64,000 bases of DNA from Flavobacteriales bacterium. Its GTDB lineage: Bacteria > Bacteroidota > Bacteroidia > Flavobacteriales_D > Crocinitomicaceae. The position numbers and the translations under genes were made by a program. Below are positions 20,198-29,086 of this stretch, piece by piece; the first letter of the stretch is position 1; every line of letters begins with the position of its first letter. The notes beneath the pieces are model-generated. The model ran no database searches. It had not been told where the DNA came from and saw only the letters and a list, made by a program, of their open reading frames with translations. The stretch is from positions 1 through 64,000 of the forward strand of contig JADFAL010000040.1 in NCBI GenBank assembly GCA_015665275.1, in the 5' to 3' direction.

Positions 20198-21907
20198 TCA
20201 ATCGCAATTGGTAACCCAAGGAACCTTCTCGTCTTTTCTCCAGCGAAAACTTGACGTCGAATCCCGCCCAACGAATTCCAATTGCGCATCAGAGATACAT
20301 ATTTGTTGGAGTTGCGCATTCTGATCGAAGGTGGCCATTGTCAATCGCGGACAATTCTTGACATTTAAGAACTTTAATTTATTCTTCGAGCAGTTGAGAT
20401 GTTGAAGTCCGTTCTTGGCTCCAATATTCAATTCAGTCAGCTGATTATTACTGCAATTCAACGATCTCATGTAAACATGGTCTGTAATATCTATTCGCGT
20501 TAATTTATTGCTGCCACATGCCAATGCTTCCAAATTCAAATTTTTTGAAATGTCTAGATTCGACAATAGCATGCTCGAGCACCCAAGCTCTTCCAATAGG
20601 ATATTTTGAGAAACATCTAACTGCTTAATTGGATTGGCCGCACAGCTAAATAAGGTTAAGTTAGGCAGCATAGAGCAATCAATCTGTTGCACATTGTTTT
20701 TTGCGAAATAGAAATGTCTCAATAGTACATTGCTGCTAACATCTAGCAGGTTTAGGTTGTTTTGTGAGCAGTACAATCGTTCTAATCTTGGAAGGCCAGA
20801 AAGATTCAGTTTTGACAATTGATTTTCATCGCATTGAATTAACTCCAATGAATCGTGTTGGGATAGGTGCAATACCTTCGCTTGATTGCGCCACAATTGA
20901 AATTCCTTGAGTTTATCATTCTTCCGAAGATCGACATATTCAATCTTATTCTGATTGAAATTGGCAACAACAAGATTTGGATAGACGGTGAAGTCGAACT
21001 TCTTGATTTCATTATCCTGAGCCTGAATTTTCTTGAGAGGTCCGGACTCCAAATTAAGATCTGCGATGGCATTGTTCCTGCAATTTAATTCTACCAACGA
21101 TGAACTCTTGAGCGTTAAATAAGTTAACTCATTGTCGTTACAGAACAATTCAAGCATCTCGCTGGATGGATGAATGCTCAGAACCTTCAAATCGTTGTGT
21201 GCACAGGACAAAAACTCAACTGAAGCACCAATGGATAATTCCGTCAATAAATTGGTATCACAATCCAAACGTTTCAACGATTTTAAACCTTCCAGTGACA
21301 CGGTCTTAATGTTGTTTCGGGAGAAGATCAAGGATTCCAGTTGCGTACAATATTCAAGATTCAACTCCGACAAATTATTCTCAGAACAATTCAAACGCTT
21401 CAAAGGAGCAATGGTGCTCACTTTCAATTCTTGCAAGTTATTTCTCGAACAATTGAGCAATTCCAACTTAGAACAGTTGGAAAGGTTTAAGGAGTCCAAT
21501 TCGAGTCCCGAACAATCGACCTCTCTTAGGCTGGTATTAAAACTCAAATCAAGATTTCTTAACTGAATCGAAATGCTACCACGGCGAAACTCTTGATCTC
21601 CCCAATTCATTCCGGAGTTTTGTATTATCCTGAAATCAGAGAAAATTGGTTTCCCCATCTTTAACACCTCAAGATTTTGAAAACCTCGAATTCCTTCTAA
21701 ACTTCTAATAATTCCCGAGCCAATGCTGGAAAAGTTAAGCTGGTGCACTTCATCCGCTTCAGACAATTGTATTTCGCCGTCATCATTCTGGTCAATCCCC
21801 GATTGAATTAAGAAATTCTTAAAATTAGTATCAGGGATCTCAAGGTGTTGCCCATTACTGGTAGCAGAAGCCATCAAAAACAGACCAAAAAGTAATATGC
21901 GCATCAT
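20198..21907 (-). CDS. exported leucine-rich-repeat protein with one EF-hand-like loop
   Basis: 569 residues. Signal peptide (MMRILLFGLFLMASATSNGQ), then the block IPDTNFKNFLIQSGI and a canonical Ca-binding loop DQNDDGEIQLSE, followed by about 20 short LRRs of the form LxxLNCSxNxLxxLNL from residue 80 to 545. The repeats are rich in Asn-Cys and often carry an aromatic or charged exposed residue. No T9SS sorting domain, lipobox or membrane anchor is visible, so it may be periplasmic or released. Probably a protein- or glycan-binding module; the ligand is unknown. Confidence 0.85.
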   Translation of the reverse strand: MMRILLFGLFLMASATSNGQHLEIPDTNFKNFLIQSGIDQNDDGEIQLSEADEVHQLNFSSIGSGIIRSLEGIRGFQNLEVLKMGKPIFSDFRIIQNSGMNWGDQEFRRGSISIQLRNLDLSFNTSLREVDCSGLELDSLNLSNCSKLELLNCSRNNLQELKVSTIAPLKRLNCSENNLSELNLEYCTQLESLIFSRNNIKTVSLEGLKSLKRLDCDTNLLTELSIGASVEFLSCAHNDLKVLSIHPSSEMLELFCNDNELTYLTLKSSSLVELNCRNNAIADLNLESGPLKKIQAQDNEIKKFDFTVYPNLVVANFNQNKIEYVDLRKNDKLKEFQLWRNQAKVLHLSQHDSLELIQCDENQLSKLNLSGLPRLERLYCSQNNLNLLDVSSNVLLRHFYFAKNNVQQIDCSMLPNLTLFSCAANPIKQLDVSQNILLEELGCSSMLLSNLDISKNLNLEALACGSNKLTRIDITDHVYMRSLNCSNNQLTELNIGAKNGLQHLNCSKNKLKFLNVKNCPRLTMATFDQNAQLQQICISDAQLEFVGRDSTSSFRWRKDEKVPWVTNCD

Positions 21908-21990
21908 ATGTATAGTCTACATCTAATTTAAACATTGGTTCATGATTTTATCAATTTTCTCGAAAACCGCTGTAGTTTGAGGAATCCGAC

Positions 21991-21998
21991 TATTTTTG
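21991..21998 (+). promoter_or_regulatory. -7 box TATTTTTG before the RlmI-like gene
   Basis: Exact TAnnTTTG ending 11 nt before the ATG at 22010. No good TTG is seen at the -33 position. The short distance implies a leader of only a few bases and supports the 22010 start. Confidence 0.5.
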
Positions 21999-22009
21999 CT
22001 CTCCGCATT

Positions 22010-23182
22010 ATGAAACGCACAGTCAACATACATCCTAAGAAATTACATTCCATAGAGCGAAAGCATCCTTGGATTTTTTCTGGTGCCATTACTTCCAAAA
22101 CGGATCCTTTTGAGGATGGAGATTTGGTAGCAGTGCACGATTCTAAAGGAAACATCTTGGCTCGCGGTCACTTTCAACATGCGACAATTGCCGTTCGCAT
22201 TCTCAATTTTGGAGAGGAACCAATTGATCATGTATTCTTTAAAAATCGTGTGGTAAATGCGGTTCAAACAAGAAAAAACAGTGATCTGTTCAGAGAAGAC
22301 AATTCCATTTGTAGAATAATTCATGGTGAAGGCGATGGTTTGCCAGGACTAATTATTGATTACTACGCCGGAGTAGCAGTGGTGCAATGTCACAGTATTG
22401 GGATGTACAAAGAATTGGACAAAATTGTTCCTGCTTTGGTGCATGCCCTTGGCGATGATTTGATTGCTGTGTATTCAAAATCGAGCGATACGTTACCTGA
22501 ACGTTCAGAAGTAGAAGATGGCTACTCACATGGCGCTTGTGAAACGCCGCATATTGCCTTAGAGAATGGAGTAAAATTCAATATAGACTGGATTACAGGG
22601 CAAAAGACCGGATTTTTCATAGATCAGCGAGAGAACCGAGCACTACTAGCGAAATACGCCAAAGGAAAAAAAGTACTGAATACCTTCTGTTATTCCGGAG
22701 GGTTTAGCTTATTGGCACTTCAAAACGGAGCTGAACTGGTACATTCATTGGATAGTTCGAAGAAAGCAATTGAATTGACGGATGCGAATATCGAATTGAA
22801 CGGTTTCACAGATCAGCACAAATCGATTGTAGCAGATGCCATGAACTACATGAAGGATCTGCCCGAAGATTACGACATCATTGTATTGGATCCTCCTGCA
22901 TTTGCGAAACATCGCAACAAACGACATAAGGCAGTTCAAGGTTACAAGCGATTAAACGCACACACTATAAGACAAATTAAACCGGGTGGAATAATTTTTA
23001 CTTTCTCTTGCTCACAAGTGGTCGATAAACAGTTATTCACTAATACGGTAATTGCTGCAGCCATTGAAACTGGAAGAAACGTCCGGATCTTAGAGCAATT
23101 GCACCAACCCATGGATCATCCGATCAGCGCCTTTCATCCTGAGGGAGAATATTTGAAAGGACTTGTAATTCAAGTGGACTAA
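22010..23182 (+). CDS. class I SAM-dependent rRNA cytosine-C5 methyltransferase, RlmI-like
   Basis: 390 residues from the ATG at 22010, which begins the PUA-like domain (HPKKLHSIERKHPWIFSGAI). The Rossmann domain has NTFCYSGGFSLLA (motif I) and DPPAFAKHR (motif IV), then SCSQVV with the catalytic cysteine region. Relatives methylate 23S rRNA C1962 in E. coli. The frame is open upstream, but that stretch contains the promoter box. The stop overlaps the MATE gene start as TAATG, so the two are coupled, and fmt follows in the same operon. Confidence 0.9.
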   Translation: MKRTVNIHPKKLHSIERKHPWIFSGAITSKTDPFEDGDLVAVHDSKGNILARGHFQHATIAVRILNFGEEPIDHVFFKNRVVNAVQTRKNSDLFREDNSICRIIHGEGDGLPGLIIDYYAGVAVVQCHSIGMYKELDKIVPALVHALGDDLIAVYSKSSDTLPERSEVEDGYSHGACETPHIALENGVKFNIDWITGQKTGFFIDQRENRALLAKYAKGKKVLNTFCYSGGFSLLALQNGAELVHSLDSSKKAIELTDANIELNGFTDQHKSIVADAMNYMKDLPEDYDIIVLDPPAFAKHRNKRHKAVQGYKRLNAHTIRQIKPGGIIFTFSCSQVVDKQLFTNTVIAAAIETGRNVRILEQLHQPMDHPISAFHPEGEYLKGLVIQVD

Positions 23183-24510
23183 TGCTCGATTTACGTTATC
23201 GTACTATATTATCCGTAGCCATTCCGCTGATGGCCTCTTCCTTCATCCAATCCGTTGTGATGATAACGGACTCTTCATTTCTTAGTCGGTATGGAATTGT
23301 TGCATTCGATGCTGCAGGAAATGGTGGATTGATCTTCGTGACTTTATTTGTTGCACTGATGGGCATGAGTGACGGCTCACAAATTTTGATGGCGAGAAGA
23401 ATTGGAGAGAAGAAAGAACATCTGTTGGCACAAATTTTTGGAACAACACTACTGGTCAATGTTGTGATTGCATTTATCCTGCTGATTGGGATTCAATTGT
23501 TCTTACCTGATTTGATCCGAAGCTTTACGCACAACCCTAAGATTGCAGAGGCGGAAATTGTATTTGTTCGCATCCGAAGCTTTGGTTTACTCTTCAGCAT
23601 GATCACCTTGGCGATTAATGCCTATTTCATGGCGATGGGGAAAACCTATATGATTCTTGTTAGTGCGGCGGTTATTGCGTTTACAAATATCATTCTGGAC
23701 TACGGAATGATTTTCGGGAACCTCGGCATGCCCTCCATGGGATTAGCAGGTGCGGCTTATGCATCCATGCTGGCAGATGGTGCAGGAATGGTATTCCTTA
23801 TTATTGCCTTAGTATTAAGCGAAGATCGAAAGCGACATAAACTTTTCAAAAGCTTACGTTATAATACGGAATCCTTCAAGTCACTCTTCAAAATTGGTTC
23901 TCCTATCACCTTACAATTATTGGTGGCTTTAATCACTTGGACGATCTTCTTTATTTGGATAGAACAAAAGGGCGAATACGAATTAACCGTATCGCAAACC
24001 ATTCGAACGTTGTATTTCTTGGCTTTTGTTCCTATTTGGGGGTTTTCTTCTACGACGAGGACGTATATCAGTCAATATCTAGGGAACAAATCCTACGATG
24101 CCATCAAGACCATTCACCGAAGAATTCAATTACTAACCATCGTGTTCCTCTTTGGATTGTTCCATGGGGCACTTTTCTATCCTGAATTCCTTGTTCGTTT
24201 GATCAACCCGAAAGAAGTATATATAGAAGGTACGGCTGAAGTACTTCGCTTTATTTCAGGATCGATTTTAATCTACGGAATCTCATCTGTATACTTCCAA
24301 ACGATTTCGGGAAGTGGCAATACGAAAGTTACCTTTTATATAGAGTGCATTTCTGTGGGCGTTTATGTAGTAGCGGCTTACCTCTTCTTAAAGGTATGGA
24401 ACTGGGACATTTACTGGGTATGGGCCGTTGAATATGTCTACTTTATCATATTAGGATTATTGAGCGTTGGTTATCTTCGCCTTTTCGATTGGAAAACTAA
24501 AAGCATTTAA
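23182..24510 (+). CDS. MATE family efflux transporter
   Basis: Inner-membrane antiporter of 442 residues with twelve hydrophobic helices in two six-helix halves. Family hallmarks include VMITDSSFLSRYG early in the first half, NIILDYGMIFGNLGMPSMGL before helix 6, and the second-half repeat FKIGSPITLQLLVAL. Such proteins extrude cationic drugs or metabolites using Na+ or H+. Start overlaps the RlmI-like stop (TAATG); fmt starts two bases after its stop. Confidence 0.9.
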   Translation: MLDLRYRTILSVAIPLMASSFIQSVVMITDSSFLSRYGIVAFDAAGNGGLIFVTLFVALMGMSDGSQILMARRIGEKKEHLLAQIFGTTLLVNVVIAFILLIGIQLFLPDLIRSFTHNPKIAEAEIVFVRIRSFGLLFSMITLAINAYFMAMGKTYMILVSAAVIAFTNIILDYGMIFGNLGMPSMGLAGAAYASMLADGAGMVFLIIALVLSEDRKRHKLFKSLRYNTESFKSLFKIGSPITLQLLVALITWTIFFIWIEQKGEYELTVSQTIRTLYFLAFVPIWGFSSTTRTYISQYLGNKSYDAIKTIHRRIQLLTIVFLFGLFHGALFYPEFLVRLINPKEVYIEGTAEVLRFISGSILIYGISSVYFQTISGSGNTKVTFYIECISVGVYVVAAYLFLKVWNWDIYWVWAVEYVYFIILGLLSVGYLRLFDWKTKSI

Positions 24511-24512
24511 AG

Positions 24513-25472
24513 ATGAGTGATCTTCGCGTCGTATTTATGGGGACTCCTGAATTCGCAGTTACCATAATGGATAAATTGGTTCAGGAGAAGATGAATGTAG
24601 TTGGCGTGGTAACAGCACCAGACAAACCATCCGGGCGCGGAAGAAAGATCAATCAAAGTGCCGTGAAGCAATATGCGGTAGAAAACAATTTGAATGTTCT
24701 GCAGCCGACCAATTTGAAAGATCCTGAATTCATCAGTGAATTACGAGCACTAAATGCTGATGTATTTGTGGTAGTCGCCTTCCGTATGTTACCCGAAGTA
24801 GTTTGGGCCATGCCACCGAAAGGAACAATTAACCTTCATGCATCGCTTTTACCAAATTACAGAGGAGCAGCACCTATTAACTGGGCCATTATTAATGGAG
24901 AGACAGAAAGCGGCGTTACTACCTTCTTTATAGAAAAGGAAATCGATACTGGTAAAATCATCGAACAATCGAAGGTGAACATTGGTCCTGATGAAACTGT
25001 AGGACAATTGTATGAAAGATTGATGCATCTGGGAGCGGATGTCATGCTCCATACCTTATTGAACCTTGATACAGGAATGGCAAATGCAACATCGCAAGAT
25101 GAATTGATGCAGCAAGACTTTAAACCAGCCCCTAAGATCTTCAAGCAAGATTGCATTATTAATTTCAATCAACCTGTTGAAAGCGTGCACAACTTCTGCC
25201 GCGGATTATCGCCGTACCCTGCTGCTTGGTGCATGATTACAGACGAAAGCAAACAGGAAACGAAAACATTCAAAATATTCGGCACCAAAGTTTCAGATCA
25301 ACCGGTGGATAATACAAGCGCTCTGATATCAAGTTCGGAAGGCATATTATTCCCATGTAAAGATTACTACTTAATTGCGACTGAAATTCAACCGGAGGGA
25401 AAACGACGAATGCATTTTAAAGACTACTTAGCAGGTAATTCTATCGAAAACCTTACTGTTGCTACGGTATAA
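24513..25472 (+). CDS. fmt: methionyl-tRNA formyltransferase
   Basis: Formylates initiator Met-tRNA using 10-formyl-THF. 319 residues; the N-terminal half carries LHASLLPNYRGAAPINWAI (109-125) with the folate-site SLLPxYRG core, and FFIEKEIDTG follows. The C-terminal OB-like domain starts near residue 205 (FNQPVESVHNFCRGLSPYPA). It is the third gene of the 22010 operon; no def gene is adjacent. Length and motifs are standard. Confidence 0.96.
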   Translation: MSDLRVVFMGTPEFAVTIMDKLVQEKMNVVGVVTAPDKPSGRGRKINQSAVKQYAVENNLNVLQPTNLKDPEFISELRALNADVFVVVAFRMLPEVVWAMPPKGTINLHASLLPNYRGAAPINWAIINGETESGVTTFFIEKEIDTGKIIEQSKVNIGPDETVGQLYERLMHLGADVMLHTLLNLDTGMANATSQDELMQQDFKPAPKIFKQDCIINFNQPVESVHNFCRGLSPYPAAWCMITDESKQETKTFKIFGTKVSDQPVDNTSALISSSEGILFPCKDYYLIATEIQPEGKRRMHFKDYLAGNSIENLTVATV

Positions 25473-25602
25473 GTACCTACACTATTTAACGACATTTTTA
25501 GATAGTTCGTCGAAAACCCCTTTAAAACAGGCTATTTCAGGGTGTTTTATTAACAAATTAACGTACTTATCCACAAAATACGCGTTTTTTGCCCGCTATT
25601 CC

Positions 25603-25632
25603 TTGCGTGGCAAGGATATTACGATATATTTG
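25603..25632 (+). promoter_or_regulatory. hup promoter
   Basis: TTG at 25603-25605, exactly 19 nt, then TATATTTG at 25625-25632: an essentially perfect Bacteroidota sigma-A promoter. It implies a leader of about 30 nt before the HU start at 25670. Confidence 0.85.
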
Positions 25633-25669
25633 TCTCAACAATTTTTTAACAAACTAAAAAACCAATACT

Positions 25670-25942
25670 ATGAACAAAGCAGAATTGATTGATGCAATGG
25701 CTGATTCAGCTGGATTGTCTAAAGCGGATGCTAAAAGAGCATTGGATGCATTTGTAACATCAACTACTTCAGCATTGAAGAAAGGAGACCGTATTTCTTT
25801 GGTAGGATTCGGATCATTCTCTGTATCTGAGCGTGCTGCTCGTACTGGACGTAATCCACAGACAGGTAAAGAAATTCAAATCGCTGCAAAAAACGTTGTT
25901 CGTTTCAAAGCAGGTTCAGAGCTTTCTGAGAAAGTAAACTAA
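25670..25942 (+). CDS. hup: HU family DNA-binding protein
   Basis: 90-residue nucleoid protein that bends and compacts DNA. The text is canonical: [20 protein letters not shown] at the N-terminus, the GFGSFSV strand, and the arm with [12 protein letters not shown] (about 61-72) whose Arg-Asn-Pro intercalates in the minor groove. It has a near-perfect promoter upstream and a strong terminator 20 bp beyond the stop, so it is a highly expressed monocistron. Codon choice looks optimised compared with neighbours. Confidence 0.97.
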   Translation: MNKAELIDAMADSAGLSKADAKRALDAFVTSTTSALKKGDRISLVGFGSFSVSERAARTGRNPQTGKEIQIAAKNVVRFKAGSELSEKVN

Positions 25943-25961
25943 TCTGAATTCTAAGATTATT

Positions 25962-25994
25962 AAAGGGAGCACTTCATTGTTGCTCCCTTTTTTT
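25962..25994 (+). terminator. Rho-independent terminator of hup
   Basis: AAAGGGAGCA, nine-base loop, TGCTCCCTTT gives a perfect 10-bp stem running into a T tract, 20 bp past the HU stop. Confidence 0.95.
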
Positions 25995-26053
25995 GTTTCT
26001 AACATTATTTATTTTTTCAAGAATTGTGCATTTAAACCACGAATGAATTCAAA

Positions 26054-26734
26054 ATGACCGTCGACGAGAAAGTACTTGCTGCCTTTTATGATATCATTTC
26101 CGAAAGCAAACAGGAGATGTACGATCGCATTGCCTCTGACAGGACCAGACATTTGGCAGTAGTAATGGAAAACATCCGTAAAGATCATAATGCATCGGCC
26201 GTAATACGCACGTGTGATTGTTTCGGAATTCAAGATTTGCATACTATAGAAAAGGATGTTGAGTATGTAGTGCAGCGCGAAATCTCTAAAGGTGCCAGCA
26301 CTTGGATTGATCTCCACTCCCATTCTACCGGAGAAAACCCAGGAGTAGAATGTATTGAAGGATTGAAAAAACAAGGCTATCAAATTGTCTGCACCAGTCC
26401 GCACACGGAACAAACACTAGAAGACTTAAACGTTGAGCAGCCTACCGCCCTGGTTTTTGGAACAGAAGTACACGGAATTTCCGATGACATTCTGGAAATA
26501 GCCGATCAAACCATTCGATTACCAATGTATGGATTTACCGAAAGCTTCAACGTTTCAGTATCGGCAGCACTTTCGTTAAATACACTCCGAAATCGATTGG
26601 AAAATTCCAATATCGACTGGAAACTGTCTCATGCCGACCAAGTATACCTCAAAATTCAGTGGTGCACCAAAATAATCCGCGATGGAGAAGCAGTTGAGCG
26701 TGAGATTCGCAGACGTATTTTAGAAAAAGAATAA
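26054..26734 (+). CDS. TrmH/SpoU family RNA 2'-O-methyltransferase
   Basis: 226 residues of a SPOUT knot methyltransferase. Motif 1 is NIRKDHNASAVIRTCDCFGI, motif 2 ALVFGTEVHGISDDIL and motif 3 IRLPMYGFTESFNVSVSAAL, with the asparagine and serine that bind SAM and ribose. The likely product is Gm18 in tRNA (TrmH), though other RNA targets cannot be excluded. No promoter match is evident upstream; the terminator of hup lies 60 bp before it. Confidence 0.9.
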   Translation: MTVDEKVLAAFYDIISESKQEMYDRIASDRTRHLAVVMENIRKDHNASAVIRTCDCFGIQDLHTIEKDVEYVVQREISKGASTWIDLHSHSTGENPGVECIEGLKKQGYQIVCTSPHTEQTLEDLNVEQPTALVFGTEVHGISDDILEIADQTIRLPMYGFTESFNVSVSAALSLNTLRNRLENSNIDWKLSHADQVYLKIQWCTKIIRDGEAVEREIRRRILEKE

Positions 26735-26742
26735 TATATTTG
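26735..26742 (+). promoter_or_regulatory. -7 box TATATTTG before the bTHX-like gene
   Basis: Exact TAnnTTTG beginning directly after the stop codon of the SpoU methyltransferase, 28 nt before the ATG at 26771. The -33 TTG is not evident. Confidence 0.55.
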
Positions 26743-26770
26743 TAATAGAACTGAAAAACACAAACAAACT

Positions 26771-26986
26771 ATGGGTAAAGGAGATAGAAGAACGACTAAA
26801 GGAAAACGAATTCTTGGAACGTATGGAAATACAAGAAAACGTAAAAAATCTACTCCAACCGTAGCCGAAGCCAAGCCAAAGAAAAAAGCGGCTCCAAAGA
26901 AAGCGGCTAAGAAAAAAGCAGCGGCTAAGAAAACTACAGCGAAAAAAGCTCCGGCGAAAAAAGCTGAAGAAAAAACAGAAGAGTAA
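26771..26986 (+). CDS. 30S ribosomal protein bTHX with a histone-H1-like Lys/Ala tail
   Basis: 71 residues. The first 27 (MGKGDRRTTKGKRILGTYGN, then TRKRKK) align with bTHX, the small basic 30S-head peptide first found in Thermus (MGKGDRRTRRGK...). The rest is a Lys/Ala/Pro tail of AKKK, APKK and AAKK units ending in an acidic EEKTEE, like bacterial histone-H1-like proteins. Thermus bTHX is only about 26 residues, so the tail is an extension. It is monocistronic with its own -7 box and terminator. I am confident of the bTHX part; a separate DNA- or RNA-binding role for the tail is inference. Confidence 0.85.
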   Translation: MGKGDRRTTKGKRILGTYGNTRKRKKSTPTVAEAKPKKKAAPKKAAKKKAAAKKTTAKKAPAKKAEEKTEE

Positions 26987-26996
26987 CAAATTTGAT

Positions 26997-27022
26997 GGCT
27001 GCCTGATGGGCGGCCTTTTTTT
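26997..27022 (+). terminator. Rho-independent terminator of the bTHX-like gene
   Basis: GGCTGCC, five-base loop, GGCGGCC (7 bp with one G-U) followed by seven T, 11 bp after the stop. Confidence 0.9.
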
Positions 27023-27043
27023 ATAACTATAATCCACATCAAA

Positions 27044-28111
27044 ATGAAACACAACTTTGGAGCCGGACCTTGTATTTTGCCGCAAAATGTATTTAAAGAA
27101 GCTGCAGCAGGAGTCCTTGATTTCAACGGATTGTCGATTCTGGAAGTATCACACCGTAGCCCCGACTTTGTCGCTGTTATGGAAGAAGCACAAGACCTCG
27201 TAAAAAAAGCACTTAATGTACCGGAAGGATATTCAGTACTATTCTTGCAAGGAGGTGCGTCTCTAGGTTTTACTATTACCGCATTAAACATGATGCGCGA
27301 CCAGAAAAAAGCTGGGTACATTAATACTGGTACTTGGGCAAAAGGAGCTATTGGAGAAGCAAAAGCGGTTGGCGTTGATGCCAACGTATTCGCATCTTCT
27401 GAAGATAAGAACTTCTCATACATCCCGAAAGGATGGAAAGCGCCAGAAGATGTAGATTACATTCACTACACTTCCAACAATACCATCTTTGGAACGCAAT
27501 TTCAGGAAATCCCTGAAGTTCATGCTCCATTGGTTTGTGATATGTCCTCTGACATTTTCTCAAAACCGGTAGATGTTTCAAAATTTGATTTGATTTACGC
27601 TGGAGCTCAGAAAAACATGGGCCCCGCAGGAGCTACCTTATACATTGTAAAAGATGAAATCCTTGGGAAATCAACATCTGAATTCATGCCGAAGTACTTG
27701 AATTTGAAGAATCACGCCGACAAAAGTTCCATGATGAATACACCTCCTGTATTCTCCGTGTTTGCTTCTATGTTAAACTTGCGCGATTTGATGGCTACCG
27801 GAGGCGTTCAAGGAGCTGCCGATCGAAACAAGGCAAAAGCAGACGCATTGTATGCAGAAATTGATGAGAACCCAATGTTCAAAGGAACTACGGCAGTAGA
27901 AGATCGATCTAAAATGAACGTGACCTTCTTATTGAACGATGAATCCGCGAAAGAAGAATTCGATAAGATGTGGAACGACGCTGGAATCATTGGATTGAAA
28001 GGTCACCGATCTGTAGGTGGATATCGCGCTTCCATGTACAACGCATTGACACTTGACAGCGTGAAAGTATTGACAGAAGTGATGAATGAATTTGCACGAG
28101 TTAAAGCATAA
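27044..28111 (+). CDS. serC: 3-phosphoserine/phosphohydroxythreonine transaminase
   Basis: PLP enzyme of serine synthesis (and of PLP synthesis in some bacteria). 355 residues beginning MKHNFGAGPCILP, the family start; HRSPDF (38-43), the phosphate-binding QGGASLGF region (69-76) and the PLP lysine Lys190 in YAGAQKNMGPAG are intact, and the C-terminal VGGYRASMYNAL block is present. serA follows after three bases, forming a serine operon that continues into DUF1015 and YggS genes. Confidence 0.97.
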   Translation: MKHNFGAGPCILPQNVFKEAAAGVLDFNGLSILEVSHRSPDFVAVMEEAQDLVKKALNVPEGYSVLFLQGGASLGFTITALNMMRDQKKAGYINTGTWAKGAIGEAKAVGVDANVFASSEDKNFSYIPKGWKAPEDVDYIHYTSNNTIFGTQFQEIPEVHAPLVCDMSSDIFSKPVDVSKFDLIYAGAQKNMGPAGATLYIVKDEILGKSTSEFMPKYLNLKNHADKSSMMNTPPVFSVFASMLNLRDLMATGGVQGAADRNKAKADALYAEIDENPMFKGTTAVEDRSKMNVTFLLNDESAKEEFDKMWNDAGIIGLKGHRSVGGYRASMYNALTLDSVKVLTEVMNEFARVKA

Positions 28112-28114
28112 AAA

Positions 28115-29071
28115 ATGAAAGTATTAGCAAACGACGGAATCTCGCAACAAGGAATTGATGCTTTAGAAGCAGCGGGATATACAGTTCTAACAGATAAAAT
28201 CGAGCAAGATCAATTGATCGAGCAAATCAATGCGCAAAATATTGAAATCGTGTTGGTTCGAAGTGCAACCACAGTGCGTAAAGAAGTATTTGACGCTTGT
28301 CCCGGATTGAAATTCGTAGGGCGCGGCGGCGTTGGAATGGACAACATCGATGTACAGTATGGTCGAGATAATGGTCGTATTGTTGCAAACACTCCGGCAG
28401 CTTCAAGTCAGTCTGTTGCCGAGTTAGTAATGGGACAGATGTTCTCAATTTCTCGCTCCTTACATGATTCTGCAAAGCATATGGCTACTGGAGATTTCAA
28501 AACCTTGAAGAAAAAATACGGTAAAGGAGTCGAGCTCCGCGGTAAAACATTGGCAATTGTTGGATTCGGACGCATTGGACAAAGTTTGGCGGGATATGCA
28601 CTTGGTGCCGGAATGAATGTGGAAGCTGTAGATATGATAGCTGATCCACGTAAGGTTGACGTACAATTAGGAAACGGACTTTCAGCATCGGCTGAAATTA
28701 CTCCGAAAACGAGTATTGAAGATGTACTTGCTACCGCAGACTTTATCTCTTTGCACGTGCCCAAGCAGGCGGATGGATCTGCCGTATTTGGAGCTACAGA
28801 ATTTGCAAAAATGAAAGACGGTGTTCGCATCGTAAATGCTGCACGAGGCGGTGTTGTTGATGAAGATGCGTTAATCGATGCATTGAACTCAGGTAAAGTA
28901 GCTTCTATTGCATTGGATGTCTTTGAAAATGAGCCGAATCCACGCAAAGATTTGTTGGAACACGATCTAATTGCCGCGACTCCACATATTGGAGCTGCTA
29001 CCGTTGAAGCACAAGGTCGAATCGGTACCGAACTCGCAGAAACAATTATTGCTAATTTTGGTACGTTCTAA
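28115..29071 (+). CDS. serA: D-3-phosphoglycerate dehydrogenase, short form
   Basis: NAD-dependent oxidation of 3-phosphoglycerate, first step of serine synthesis. 318 residues: NAD-binding IVGFGRIGQ (148-156), catalytic Arg in VNAARGGVVDE and His in ATPHIGAAT. It lacks the C-terminal ACT domain of E. coli SerA, so feedback by serine through ACT is not expected. It is coupled to serC (three-base gap), which supports this identity over other D-2-hydroxyacid dehydrogenases. Confidence 0.94.
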   Translation: MKVLANDGISQQGIDALEAAGYTVLTDKIEQDQLIEQINAQNIEIVLVRSATTVRKEVFDACPGLKFVGRGGVGMDNIDVQYGRDNGRIVANTPAASSQSVAELVMGQMFSISRSLHDSAKHMATGDFKTLKKKYGKGVELRGKTLAIVGFGRIGQSLAGYALGAGMNVEAVDMIADPRKVDVQLGNGLSASAEITPKTSIEDVLATADFISLHVPKQADGSAVFGATEFAKMKDGVRIVNAARGGVVDEDALIDALNSGKVASIALDVFENEPNPRKDLLEHDLIAATPHIGAATVEAQGRIGTELAETIIANFGTF

Positions 29072-29086
29072 CATTGACGTACTTCT

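Noticed and set aside
20350-21700. Regularly spaced similar DNA words that look like a repeat array
   Set aside because: They are the codons of consecutive LRRs in one protein, with variable spacing and sequence; not CRISPR.
26656-27423. A 255-codon open frame antisense to the bTHX and serC genes
   Set aside because: It lies opposite well-recognised genes, is full of Phe/Ala runs from the Lys/Ala codons of the other strand, and has no motif; it is a codon-bias shadow.
28408-28947. A 179-codon open frame antisense to serA
   Set aside because: serA is unmistakable on the other strand and the antisense product is Ser/Ala/Thr-rich without motifs.
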